Assembly: GCF_005047355.1 (NCBI RefSeq) | Contig: NZ_SUMC01000008.1 | Span: 124,001 to 188,000, forward strand | Origin: Actinacidiphila oryziradicis | GTDB lineage: Bacteria > Actinomycetota > Actinomycetes > Streptomycetales > Streptomycetaceae | DNA length: 64,000 bases | Reading direction: 5' to 3' | Part shown: positions 7,182 to 15,402 of the stretch, one piece after another | Numbering within the stretch: the stretch's first letter is position 1 | Layout of the letters: the number at the start of each line of letters is the position of its first letter | The notes under the pieces: model-generated | What the model was told of the DNA's origin: nothing | What the model saw: only the letters and a program-made list of their open reading frames with translations | Databases searched by the model: none | Made by a program: the position numbers and the translations under genes

Positions 7182-9947
7182 TCAGGTCTGCGCCATGTCC
7201 ACGAAGCGGGAGTAATGGCCCTGGAAGGCCACCGTGATGGTCGCGGTAGGGCCGTTACGATGCTTGGCGACGATCAGGTCGGCCTCGCCCGCACGCGGGG
7301 ACTCCTTCTCGTACGCGTCCTCACGGTGCAACAAAATGACCATGTCGGCGTCCTGCTCGATGGATCCACTTTCACGGAGGTCGGAAACCATCGGCTTCTT
7401 GTCGGTCCGCTGCTCTGGGCCACGGTTCAGCTGAGACAGCGCGATGACCGGCACCTCCAGCTCCTTGGCCAGCAGCTTGAGGTTTCGCGACATGTCGGAG
7501 ACTTCCTGCTGGCGGCTCTCGGCGCGCCGTGAGCCGCCGGCCTGCATCAGCTGCAGATAGTCGATGACGACAAGCCGCAGGTCGTTTCTCTGCTTCAGGC
7601 GGCGGCACTTGGCGCGGATCTCCATCATCGACAGGTTCGGCGAGTCGTCGATGTAGAGCGGCGCCGCCGACACATCCGGCATGCGGCGGGCGAGGCGGGT
7701 CCAGTCGTCGTCCGTCATGCTGCCGGACCGCATATGGTGCAGGGCCACCCGTGCCTCGGCCGAGAGCAGACGCATCGCGATCTCGTTGCGCCCCATTTCC
7801 AGGGAGAAGATGACGCTGGGCATCCCGTGGTTGATGGAGCAGGCCCGTGCGAAGTCCAGTGCCAGGGTGGAGTTGTGCACGACGATGTCGTCGGCGACAA
7901 AGTTGTGGGTGCCGTCGACGGTGAGGTCGTAGACCTCGTCCTCGCCGTCCGGCTCGATGGACTCGATCCGGTCCCACTGGACATCGGAGCTCGCGAGGTC
8001 GGCCAGGGTCTGCGAGTCGAGCGCCTTGGCCAGCTCCATCAGCCGGTGCCGACTGATCTGCCGGCCCACACGCCAGTTGTGGGTGCTCTGACGGCCCGTG
8101 CGCCTGTTCACCTCGGGCCAGCTGAGACTGCCCTTCTCGGCCTTGATCAGCTCCCAGACATCGCCGGGGATCAGATCGGTGCCGGGCCGTCCGTCACGGT
8201 CACCGCAGGCGCCCACGACCTCGGCGAGCTGCTTCTCCTGGGAGAAGATTCCCACCCGGGCAGCGAAAGTGCGGATCTGGTCCAGGTCCTCGATAAGCAC
8301 CTCGTACGCGACCGTGCGGCGCACCACCTTGGCAACGATGCCGAGGCGCAGCAGCAGATGCCCGACATCGCGGGCCAACCGCTCGCTCACCGAGCGGTAG
8401 CCGATCCGGGGCTGATTGCCCGGCTCGGGCACCGAGGCCCAGCCATCGGTGGCGTAGAGGCGTGACAGGAAGAGCGCGATCTGCCGCTCGGGCAGCCGGA
8501 AGAACACCTCGGGGACGAATTTGTCGTGGCTGCCGAGCTCCATGAGGCCCCACTCCGAGAGACGCGTCGTGAGCGGATTCGGGCCGAGTGCGGCTGAGAC
8601 GAAGGTCAGCACCGGGGGGTGCTGCTGTTCACCGCCGCGGGGACATAGCGCGGGCTCCGCGTATGGACCCGGCATGCCGTGGCGGACGCGGAGCATCAGC
8701 TGCGCTGCCCACTCCGTGGCGTCTTGGCGGATACGGTCAGCGCGGGCGGTGAGTCGGGGCGTCTGGCCCTTGAGCGAGCCGTCGCCCATGAGATAGCCGG
8801 TCAGCGCCACAAGCGCGTCAGGCAGCTCTGCGGACGCCTTCGCGGGCAAGGTGCGGGGAACGGCGATCCGGTCGCCCGGTCTGAGCTCTTGCAGCGGCAC
8901 CCAGCCGCGAAGGGTGCGGAAGGGATGGTTGGCAGTGGCGCCGATACTCCGGCCGAGCTGCGTCGTAAGCCTGAAGACCGGCTTGCGGCCGTTTCTGTGG
9001 AAGGCCGAAGGTCTTACCACACGCATCCGCCAGCTCTCGTCCATGGTGTGGACGGCCAGATCCTCGCCAGCCTCACCTCGGCGGACGAATTCGGCCACGG
9101 TGACGCGAGCTCCCGAGTTCGCCTCAATCAATCTCGTCATGCCGGTAACGCACTTGCCCATCGCGGGCCTTGCCGCGATGACGATCATCTGGCCGGGGTG
9201 CAGCCCGTTGGTCAGGGAGTCCAGGTCCGTGAAGCCCGTGGGCACGCCGGACATCTGGCCGCTGCGTGATCCGATGGCCTCGATCTCGTCGAGGGCGCCT
9301 TCCATGATCTCGCCGAGGGGGAGGTAGTCCTCGGAGGTGCGCTGCTCGGTGACGGCGTAGATCTCGGCCTGGGCGGAGTTGACGATCTCGTCGACGTCGC
9401 CGTCGGCGGCGTATCCCATCTGGGTGATACGGGTGCCGGCCTCGACGAGCCGGCGGAGTACGGCACGCTCGTGGACGATCTCGGCGTAGTACTCGGCGTT
9501 GGCGGCGGTGGGGACGGCGTTGACAAGGGTGTGGAGGTAGGGGGCGCCGCCGACGCGGGCCAGCTCGCCGCGCTTGGTGAGCTCCGCGGCGATGGTGATG
9601 GGGTCGGCGGGCTCGCCGCGGGCGTAGAGGTCGAGGATGGCGGCGTAGATGGTCTCGTGGGCGGGACGGTAGAAGTCGGCGCCCTTGAGGACCTCGACCA
9701 CGTCGGCGATGGCGTCCTTGGAGAGCAGCATGCCGCCGAGCACGGACTGCTCGGCGTCCAGGTCCTGGGGGGGCACCCGCTCGAAGCCCCCGCCGCCACC
9801 GCCGCCACCCTCCCGGTCGCGATCCCGGTCCCGGTCGCGACCATGGCCGCCGTCCTGCTTGCGGAAACGTGAGACGGAACCACCGCCGTCCGGCGGAAAC
9901 GGCGGCTCGTCTCCCCACTGATCGTCCGCGGGTTCGGGTTGGCTCAC
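7182..9947 (-). CDS. dnaB: Replicative DNA helicase DnaB, interrupted by an intein
   Basis: 921 aa precursor. Residues 1-265 are the N-extein (acidic/glycine-rich tail, then the DnaB N-terminal domain from ~60, beginning DLDAEQSVLGGMLLSKDAI). Residues 266-692 are an intein, and 693-921 the C-extein. The spliced protein would be 494 aa, normal for DnaB. The intein cuts the Walker A motif ARPAMGK/STLALD exactly between Lys and Ser, so helicase ATPase activity needs splicing. Downstream helicase motifs are intact (LVVIDYLQLMQ Walker B, VIALSQLNRGPEQR, GSIEQDADMVILLHRE). The GTG at 9947 is preferred (GGAGG 7 bases upstream). DnaB unwinds DNA at the replication fork as a hexamer. A DnaA-box cluster lies upstream. 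Confidence 0.95.
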   Translation of the reverse strand: MSQPEPADDQWGDEPPFPPDGGGSVSRFRKQDGGHGRDRDRDRDREGGGGGGGGFERVPPQDLDAEQSVLGGMLLSKDAIADVVEVLKGADFYRPAHETIYAAILDLYARGEPADPITIAAELTKRGELARVGGAPYLHTLVNAVPTAANAEYYAEIVHERAVLRRLVEAGTRITQMGYAADGDVDEIVNSAQAEIYAVTEQRTSEDYLPLGEIMEGALDEIEAIGSRSGQMSGVPTGFTDLDSLTNGLHPGQMIVIAARPAMGKCVTGMTRLIEANSGARVTVAEFVRRGEAGEDLAVHTMDESWRMRVVRPSAFHRNGRKPVFRLTTQLGRSIGATANHPFRTLRGWVPLQELRPGDRIAVPRTLPAKASAELPDALVALTGYLMGDGSLKGQTPRLTARADRIRQDATEWAAQLMLRVRHGMPGPYAEPALCPRGGEQQHPPVLTFVSAALGPNPLTTRLSEWGLMELGSHDKFVPEVFFRLPERQIALFLSRLYATDGWASVPEPGNQPRIGYRSVSERLARDVGHLLLRLGIVAKVVRRTVAYEVLIEDLDQIRTFAARVGIFSQEKQLAEVVGACGDRDGRPGTDLIPGDVWELIKAEKGSLSWPEVNRRTGRQSTHNWRVGRQISRHRLMELAKALDSQTLADLASSDVQWDRIESIEPDGEDEVYDLTVDGTHNFVADDIVVHNSTLALDFARACSINHGMPSVIFSLEMGRNEIAMRLLSAEARVALHHMRSGSMTDDDWTRLARRMPDVSAAPLYIDDSPNLSMMEIRAKCRRLKQRNDLRLVVIDYLQLMQAGGSRRAESRQQEVSDMSRNLKLLAKELEVPVIALSQLNRGPEQRTDKKPMVSDLRESGSIEQDADMVILLHREDAYEKESPRAGEADLIVAKHRNGPTATITVAFQGHYSRFVDMAQT
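7872..9152 (-). mobile_element. DnaB intein with LAGLIDADG-type homing endonuclease
   Basis: 427-codon in-frame insertion within dnaB. It starts with Cys (CVTGMTRLIEANSGARVTVA) right after the P-loop Lys and ends in VVHN before Ser. Splicing residues are all present: Cys1, the TxxH block (TANHPF), the penultimate His, the terminal Asn and Ser at +1. The block VYDLTVDGTHNFVADDIVVHN region precedes the end. The middle carries the two dodecapeptide-type helices LTGYLMGDGSL and LYATDGWASV, each with its acidic residue, so the homing endonuclease may be active. Inteins of this kind spread by cutting intein-less alleles at the insertion site. Confidence 0.92.
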
Positions 9948-10093
9948 CCCCGTCACCTCCTCCCGTCCGGCGGACCGCAGCGTGCTTCATCTTTCTTACG
10001 CCACAGCTCTGACATTCAACGCGCCCGACTCCGCTTCCGGCACGTCGGGGGAGGGTCCACCGTAGGGGTCACCGGGGCCGTCGGCCAAGACGG

Positions 10094-10192
10094 TTATCCA
10101 CAGGCGCTGTGGATAACTGTGGATAACGGCTGCCATCCTGTGGAGAAGCCCGCCGAACCTGTGCACAGGGCGGGGGACAGTGCTGTGGACAA
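10094..10192. promoter_or_regulatory. Cluster of DnaA boxes upstream of dnaB
   Basis: Five box-like 9-mers lie within 99 bases: TTATCCACA (10094-10102), TGTGGATAA (10108-10116), TGTGGATAA (10118-10126), TGTGGAGAA (10139-10147, one mismatch) and TGTGGACAA (10184-10192). The first three are perfect. They sit 147-245 bases upstream of the dnaB start, inside the 409-base gap to the divergent MATE gene. DnaA could control dnaB here, or this could be a DnaA reservoir. The gap shows no other feature I can support. Confidence 0.8.
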
Positions 10193-10356
10193 GCACACAA
10201 TCACTCAATGATCAGCGCTCTGGCCTGCACTTTCTTCGCCTGGGCACTGTGGGAAAGAAAAACTTCTGCACCTCGCCCGAGATCGCGACAAGCGGCACGG
10301 ACGAGATCACTCTGTGCAGTTGTCTGTAATAGTCATTAGCCACTTGCGCTCATTAC

Positions 10357-11712
10357 ATGTGGATGATTACTCTAGGTGGCGTGAACCTGGTCAAGGAAAC
10401 CCGGCGTCGCCATGACCGGGAGATCATCGCCCTCGCTCTGCCCGCCTTCGGCGCCCTCGTCGCCGAACCTCTCTTCGTCATGGTCGACAGTGCCGTCGTA
10501 GGCCACCTCGGCACCCCGCAGCTCGCCGGACTCGGCGTCGCCGCCGCCCTGCTCACCACCTTCGTCAACATCTTCGTCTTCCTCGCCTACGCGACCACCG
10601 CCGCCGTCGCCCGCCGCGTCGGCGCGGGCGACCTCCCCGCCGCGATCCGCCAGGGCATCGACGGCGTCTGGCTCGCGCTCTTCATAGGCACCGCCGTAGT
10701 AGCGGTCACCATCCCCGCCGCGCCCGCGCTGGCCGACATCTTCGGCACCTCCGGCACCGCAGCCCCGTACGCGGTCACCTATCTGCGGATCAGCTCCCTC
10801 GGCATCCCCGCCATGCTCGTCGTACTCGCCGCGACCGGCGTCCTGCGTGGGCTGCAGGACACCAGGACCCCGCTCTACGTAGCCGTCGCGGGATTCACCG
10901 CGAACACAGCACTCAACGTGACACTCGTCTACGGCGCCGGCATGGGCATCGCCGGCTCCGCCTGGGGCACCGTCATCGCCCAGAACGCCATGGCCGCCGC
11001 CTACCTCGCCGTCGTCGTCCGGGGCGCCCGCCGGCACGGCGCGTCGCTGCGCCCCGACGCTGCCGGGATCCGTGCGTGCGCCCAGGCCGGGGTGCCGCTG
11101 TTGATCCGTACGCTGAGCCTGCGCGCAGTCCTGCTGATCGCCACTGCGGTCGCCGCCCGGCTGGGTGACGCGGACATCGCCGCCCACCAGATCACGCTGA
11201 CGATCTGGAGCCTGCTCGCCTTCGCGCTGGACGCGATCGCCATCGCCGGCCAAGCCGTCATCGGCCGCTATCTGGGTGCGGACAACCCGGAGGGCGCCAG
11301 GGCCGCCTGCCGCCGCATGGTGCAGTGGGGGCTCGCCTCGGGTGTCGTGCTCGGCCTGCTGGTGGTCGCGGCCGGTCCGCTGATCGCCCCGCTCTTCACC
11401 GCCGACCCGGCCGTGAAGCACGCGCTCATACCGGTCCTGTTGGTGGTGGCGGCCACCCAGCCGGTCTCCGGCGTGGTCTTCATCCTCGACGGTGTTCTGA
11501 TGGGCGCCGGCGATGGCCCGTATCTCGCCCGCTCCATGCTGGTCACGCTGGCGGTATTCGCCCCCGCGGCGCTGGCCGTCCCCCTCCTGGGCGGTGGGCT
11601 GACCGCCCTGTGGTGGGCCATGGCCTTGATGATGCTGACCAGGATGGCGGCGCTGCAGATACGTTCCCGCACTGGAAAGTGGCTGGTCACAGGAGCGGTT
11701 CGCACCAGCTGA
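10357..11712 (+). CDS. MATE-family multidrug/metabolite exporter
   Basis: 451 aa with about twelve membrane segments. The N-terminal block EIIALALPAFGALVAEPLFV and DSAVVGHLGTPQLAGLGVAA are typical of MATE (DinF-like) transporters, which expel cationic drugs or metabolites by H+ or Na+ exchange at the plasma membrane. The second half repeats the fold (DADIAAHQITLTIWSLLAF). The ATG at 10357 has no clear ribosome site; a GTG at 10381 gives a protein start that looks closer to the family, so the true start may be there. It is divergent from dnaB and convergent with rplI, with a strong hairpin between. Confidence 0.85.
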   Translation: MWMITLGGVNLVKETRRRHDREIIALALPAFGALVAEPLFVMVDSAVVGHLGTPQLAGLGVAAALLTTFVNIFVFLAYATTAAVARRVGAGDLPAAIRQGIDGVWLALFIGTAVVAVTIPAAPALADIFGTSGTAAPYAVTYLRISSLGIPAMLVVLAATGVLRGLQDTRTPLYVAVAGFTANTALNVTLVYGAGMGIAGSAWGTVIAQNAMAAAYLAVVVRGARRHGASLRPDAAGIRACAQAGVPLLIRTLSLRAVLLIATAVAARLGDADIAAHQITLTIWSLLAFALDAIAIAGQAVIGRYLGADNPEGARAACRRMVQWGLASGVVLGLLVVAAGPLIAPLFTADPAVKHALIPVLLVVAATQPVSGVVFILDGVLMGAGDGPYLARSMLVTLAVFAPAALAVPLLGGGLTALWWAMALMMLTRMAALQIRSRTGKWLVTGAVRTS

Positions 11713-11713
11713 A

Positions 11714-11745
11714 AAGGGCCCGGAACCTTTTGGTCCCGGGCCCTT
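11714..11745. terminator. Bidirectional terminator between MATE gene and rplI
   Basis: AAGGGCCCGG (11714-11723) pairs with CCGGGCCCTT (11736-11745), flanked by A and T residues on both sides. It serves the two convergent genes. Confidence 0.8.
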
Positions 11746-11759
11746 CATCATGCCTTGCG

Positions 11760-12209
11760 TCAGGCAGCGACAACCTCGATGTCGAGGCTGGCAGCGACCT
11801 CGGGGTGCAGCCGCACCGACACCTTGTGCGAGCCCAGCGTCTTGATCGGCGAACCGACCTCGACACGGCGCTTGTCGACGTCCGGACCGCCGGCGGCCTT
11901 GATAGCCGAGGCGATGTCGGCCGGAGTCACCGAACCGAACAGCCGACCGGCTTCACCCGCGCGGGTGGCCAGCTTGACCTTGACGCCCTCAAGCTGGCCC
12001 TTGACGCTGTTGGCCTGCTCGATGGTGTGAATCTCGCGGATCCGGCGCCCACGGCGGATCTGCTCGACGTCCTTCTCGCCACCCTTGGTCCAGGCGATCG
12101 CGAAACCGCGCGGGATCAGGTAGTTGCGGGCATAACCCGGCTTGACGTCGACGACGTCGCCGGCGGCACCGAGGCCACTGACCTCGTTGGTGAGGATGAT
12201 CTTGGACAT
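11760..12209 (-). CDS. rplI: 50S ribosomal protein bL9
   Basis: 149 aa. It begins [20 protein letters not shown] and continues [17 protein letters not shown], the N-terminal rRNA-binding signature of L9, followed by the long connecting helix ([18 protein letters not shown]) and the C-terminal domain ending DIEVVAA. Binds 23S rRNA near the L1 stalk base. Last gene of the rpsF-ssb-rpsR-rplI operon, 17 bases after rpsR. Full length and intact. Confidence 0.97.
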   Translation of the reverse strand: MSKIILTNEVSGLGAAGDVVDVKPGYARNYLIPRGFAIAWTKGGEKDVEQIRRGRRIREIHTIEQANSVKGQLEGVKVKLATRAGEAGRLFGSVTPADIASAIKAAGGPDVDKRRVEVGSPIKTLGSHKVSVRLHPEVAASLDIEVVAA

Positions 12210-12226
12210 GCTTCAGTCACCCTCTC

Positions 12227-12463
12227 TCAGCGTGCAGACGAGGTGTAGGGCAGCAGCGCCATCTCACGGCTGTTCTTCACGGCCGTGGCGACGTCACGCT
12301 GGTGCTGGGTGCAGTTGCCGGTCACGCGGCGGGCACGGATCTTGCCGCGGTCGGAAATGAACTTCCGCAGCATGTTCGTGTCCTTGTAGTCCACGTACAC
12401 GGTCTTGTCCTTGCAGAACGCGCAGACCTTCTTCTTCGGCTTGCGCGGAGGCGGCTTCGCCAT
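12227..12463 (-). CDS. rpsR: 30S ribosomal protein bS18
   Basis: 78 aa. The core [19 protein letters not shown] and [19 protein letters not shown] is the S18 signature; the N-terminus keeps a C-x2-C pair (CAFC) plus a third cysteine in GNCTQHQ, so it is probably the zinc-binding form. Many actinobacteria keep a second, zinc-free S18 elsewhere for zinc starvation. Forms a heterodimer with S6 on the platform of the small subunit. GGAGAGAGACA precedes the ATG. Confidence 0.96.
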   Translation of the reverse strand: MAKPPPRKPKKKVCAFCKDKTVYVDYKDTNMLRKFISDRGKIRARRVTGNCTQHQRDVATAVKNSREMALLPYTSSAR

Positions 12464-12531
12464 TGTCTCTCTCCTGTGTGATCAAGAAGTTGTGTTGAGC
12501 AGTCGCCCTTGGCCAGCCCTTTGGCTATCGC

Positions 12532-13152
12532 CTAGAAGGGCGGCTCGTCCGAGTAGCCACCGCCGCTGGAACCGCCGGAGCTCCCACCCCAGCTGCCGCC
12601 ACCGCCGGCCTGCTGGCCGCCGGCAGCCGGAGCACTGGTCGCCCAGGGGTCGTCGGCGGGAGCCCCGCCGCCCTGCTGCGGGCCGCCGGAGCTTCCGCCC
12701 CAGCTGCCGCCGCCACCCTGGCCACCGCTCTGGGCGCCACCGCCGCCGTAGCCGCCGCGCTGCCCGCCGCCGCCCTGGCCACCGCCACCGGTGGTCTTGG
12801 TGACCTTCGCGGTGGCACGGCTGAGCGCCGGACCGACCTCTTCGACGTCCAGCTCGTAGACCGTCCGCTTGACGCCCTCACGGTCTTCGTAGGACCGCTG
12901 CTTGAGCCGGCCCTGCACGATGACGCGCATGCCGCGTTGGAGCGACTCGGCCACGTTCTCCGCGGCCTGACGCCAGACCGAGCACGTGAGGAAGAGGCCG
13001 TCGCCGTCCTTCCACTCGTTGGTCTGCTTGTCGAAGATGCGGGGAGTGGACGCGACACGGAACTTCGCGACCGCCGCACCGGACGGCGTGAAACGCAGCT
13101 CGGGGTCGTCGACAAGATTGCCGACGACAGTGATGACGGTCTCGCCTGCCAT
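12532..13152 (-). CDS. ssb: Single-stranded DNA-binding protein SSB
   Basis: 206 aa. The OB-fold spans residues ~1-115 ([20 protein letters not shown], then [20 protein letters not shown]). It is followed by a long glycine/glutamine/serine-rich linker of ~85 residues and the acidic partner-binding tip SDEPPF. Coats single strands at forks and recruits repair and replication partners through the tip. Lies between rpsF and rpsR, the conserved order. The linker is built from GGGGQ/GGSSGG type repeats typical of Streptomyces SSB. Confidence 0.96.
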   Translation of the reverse strand: MAGETVITVVGNLVDDPELRFTPSGAAVAKFRVASTPRIFDKQTNEWKDGDGLFLTCSVWRQAAENVAESLQRGMRVIVQGRLKQRSYEDREGVKRTVYELDVEEVGPALSRATAKVTKTTGGGGQGGGGQRGGYGGGGAQSGGQGGGGSWGGSSGGPQQGGGAPADDPWATSAPAAGGQQAGGGGSWGGSSGGSSGGGYSDEPPF

Positions 13153-13201
13153 GGTGGATGACCTCTCAGCGGTTTAGCTGCTTGGCTGCTCGGAACCCGA
13201 C

Positions 13202-13492
13202 TCAGTGCGTGTCGGGGCGGAGGACCTTGGTCCGGAGGACCGACTCGTTCAGGTTGAGCTGACGGTCCAGCTCCTTGACAACCTCAGGCGTAGCGTTGAG
13301 GTCGACGACCGAGTAAATGCCCTCGGGCTTCTTCTTGATCTCGTAAGCGAGACGACGACGGCCCCAGGTGTCGACCTTCTCCACCTTGCCACCGCCATCG
13401 CGGACGACAGAGAGGAAGTTCTCGATCAGCGGGGAGACAGCGCGCTCCTCGAGATCGGGGTCGAGAATAAGCATGAGCTCGTAGTGACGCAT
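13202..13492 (-). CDS. rpsF: 30S ribosomal protein bS6
   Basis: 96 aa, [19 protein letters not shown] to [14 protein letters not shown], including [19 protein letters not shown]. Binds 16S rRNA together with S18. The start at 13492 is set by a near-perfect ribosome site (AAAGGAGGTGG, 13506-13516 read leftward). First gene of the rpsF-ssb-rpsR-rplI operon; a hairpin lies just ahead of the ribosome site. Confidence 0.96.
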   Translation of the reverse strand: MRHYELMLILDPDLEERAVSPLIENFLSVVRDGGGKVEKVDTWGRRRLAYEIKKKPEGIYSVVDLNATPEVVKELDRQLNLNESVLRTKVLRPDTH

Positions 13493-13521
13493 GTTGGAAC
13501 CCACCTCCTTTGGACTCAGCG

Positions 13522-13540
13522 GCCACGGCATTTCCGTGGC
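13522..13540 (-). promoter_or_regulatory. Leader hairpin before rpsF
   Basis: GCCACGG (13522-13528) and CCGTGGC (13534-13540) pair around 5 bases, 30 bases upstream of the rpsF start and just before its strong ribosome site. S6-S18 leader motifs regulate this operon in several bacterial groups, so this could be such a control element. The match to the known motif was not testable here. Confidence 0.35.
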
Positions 13541-13746
13541 AGGAGGGTTTACTTTGCGTCGCAACGGTACCGCGAGCCACTGACAGCCGACCTTGGGCGA
13601 CCCGGACCTGCGCAGACACCGGTGCAGACGGTACAGACTACCCGGCACCCGCCTTGCGGTTGAAATCCGCAGGCCACGCCCTCAATCTGTACACATCGGC
13701 TGTGTTCGGCGCAGCGATGCGCCACCGCTCCATCACGGAGGTGCCC

Positions 13747-14067
13747 GTGGCACAGACAGTCCGGCAGCGGCAGTCCCGTCTCATCCCCATCCTCGACAGC
13801 GACGGCAGGGCTCATCCCCTGCAGAACACCCTGGCGGCGGTCACCGCGGTGCTCGGCGCGCTGGCGATCATCACAACGATCTGGCCGGGGCTGCACCTGA
13901 TCAGCTCATGGGCGGGCCTGGTCGGAATCTTCACCGGTGGGTGGGGACACTTCATCTCCGCCACGACCGCCGAGCGGTTCGTCCTCATCATCGGGCTGGG
14001 CGCCTCGGCGGTCGGCTTCTTCCTCGGCATGGCCCATGGCGGCCTCTTCGGCGGCGTACTGGGGTAG
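13747..14067 (+). CDS. Small conserved membrane protein, function unknown
   Basis: 106 aa. The N-terminal 25 residues are charged (VRQRQSRLIPILDSDGRAH), followed by two to three hydrophobic segments: NTLAAVTAVLGALAIITTIW, ISSWAGLVGIFTGGW and RFVLIIGLGASAVGFFLGMA. The GTG at 13747 has GGAGG 5 bases ahead and gives the sequence MAQTVRQRQ; the longer open frame upstream is promoter DNA. It is divergent from the rpsF operon. I do not recognise a function. Confidence 0.7.
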   Translation: MAQTVRQRQSRLIPILDSDGRAHPLQNTLAAVTAVLGALAIITTIWPGLHLISSWAGLVGIFTGGWGHFISATTAERFVLIIGLGASAVGFFLGMAHGGLFGGVLG

Positions 14068-14103
14068 CCCGGGGGTGACACTGGAGAACCGCGGGGCCAC
14101 CGG

Positions 14104-14112
14104 TTATCCACA
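14104..14112 (+). promoter_or_regulatory. Single DnaA box before femX
   Basis: TTATCCACA, perfect match to the consensus, 91 bases upstream of the femX start. A lone box may be chance or a DnaA-responsive site. Confidence 0.5.
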
Positions 14113-14202
14113 GGCTTGGGCAGCCTTCGGCCATGGCATTCCCCGTTCACAGTAGGCTTCGGCCCAGGACAGCCGTAGTCGCAGCGATGGGGAGCGCCCC
14201 GC

Positions 14203-15342
14203 ATGAGCTTGACCCTGAGGACCATCAGTCGGGAACAGCACCTGGCGTACATCCAGAGCCTGCCCTCGGCGAGCCACATGCAGGTTCCTGCCTGGGCGGA
14301 CGTCAAGAACGAATGGCGCTCCGAAAGCCTCGGCTGGTTCGACGACAGGAACAGCGGACTGGACAAGCACGGCGGCCTGGTCGGCGTCGGCCTGGTGCTG
14401 TACCGGCAGATCCCCAAGGTCAAACGGTACCTCGCGTACCTCCCCGAGGGCCCGGTGATCAACTGGTACGCGCCCAACCTCGACGAGTGGCTGACGCCCC
14501 TGTTGTCGCACCTCAAGCAGCAGGGCGCCTTCACCGTGAAAATGGGCCCCCCGGTCGTGATCCGCCGCTGGGACTCCGTCGCGATCAAGTCCGGTATCGC
14601 CGATCCCGACGTCAAGCGGCTGCGCGATGTCGAGGCCACCGTCATCGAACCGCGCGCCTTCGAGGTCGCCGACCGGCTGCGCCGTATGGGCTGGCAGCAG
14701 GGTGAGGACGGCGGCGCCGGATTCGGCGACGTACAGCCGCGCTACGTCTTCCAGGTGCCGCTGGAGAACCGCTCCCTGGAGGACGTCCAGAAGGGCTTCA
14801 ACCAGCTCTGGCGACGCAACATCAAGAAGGCCGAGAAGCTCGGCGTCGAGGTCGTGCAGGGCGGCTACGACGACCTTCCGGTCTGGCAGGAGCTCTACGA
14901 AGTCACCGCAGTCCGTGACCACTTCCGGCCGCGGCCCCTCTCGTACTTCCAGCGTATGTGGACGGCGCTGAACTCCGAGGACCCCAACCGCATGCGGCTC
15001 TACCTCGCCACACACGAGGGTGAGGCGGTCGCCGCCGCCACGATGCTCATCGTCGGCGGCCACGTCTGGTACTCGTACGGCGCATCCGCGAACCACAAGC
15101 GCGAGGTACGGCCCTCCAACGCCATGCAGTGGCGGATGCTGCGCGACGCTTACGCCCTCGGTGCGAGCGTCTACGACCTGCGCGGCATCAGTGATTCGCT
15201 CGATGAGAGCGATCATTTGTTCGGCCTCATTCAGTTCAAGGTAGGCACAGGCGGGCAGGCTGCCGAATACTTGGGCGAGTGGGATTTCCCGCTCAACAAG
15301 CTTCTGCACAAGGCTCTTGACATCTACATGTCGCGGCGCTGA
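14203..15342 (+). CDS. femX: FemABX-family lipid II aminoacyltransferase
   Basis: 379 aa. Two GNAT-like halves typical of Fem proteins: residues ~1-160 (QVPAWADVKNEWRSESLGWF, LPEGPVINWYAPNLDEW) and ~161-379 (RNIKKAEKLGVEVVQGG, YGASANHKREVRPSNAMQWR, FKVGTGGQAAEYLGEWDF). The family uses aminoacyl-tRNA to add the first residue of the interpeptide bridge to lipid II; in Streptomyces the bridge is one glycine and the corresponding enzyme, FemX, is reported as essential. Cytoplasmic, at the membrane face. The next gene, 60 bases on, is an alanine-racemase-like protein read in the same direction, probably co-transcribed. Confidence 0.88.
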   Translation: MSLTLRTISREQHLAYIQSLPSASHMQVPAWADVKNEWRSESLGWFDDRNSGLDKHGGLVGVGLVLYRQIPKVKRYLAYLPEGPVINWYAPNLDEWLTPLLSHLKQQGAFTVKMGPPVVIRRWDSVAIKSGIADPDVKRLRDVEATVIEPRAFEVADRLRRMGWQQGEDGGAGFGDVQPRYVFQVPLENRSLEDVQKGFNQLWRRNIKKAEKLGVEVVQGGYDDLPVWQELYEVTAVRDHFRPRPLSYFQRMWTALNSEDPNRMRLYLATHEGEAVAAATMLIVGGHVWYSYGASANHKREVRPSNAMQWRMLRDAYALGASVYDLRGISDSLDESDHLFGLIQFKVGTGGQAAEYLGEWDFPLNKLLHKALDIYMSRR

Positions 15343-15402
15343 AGTTCCCGCTGCTGATCGCTGCCGGCGGCTGACTGCTGACGAAAGGTTCTCGTACCGA
15401 CC

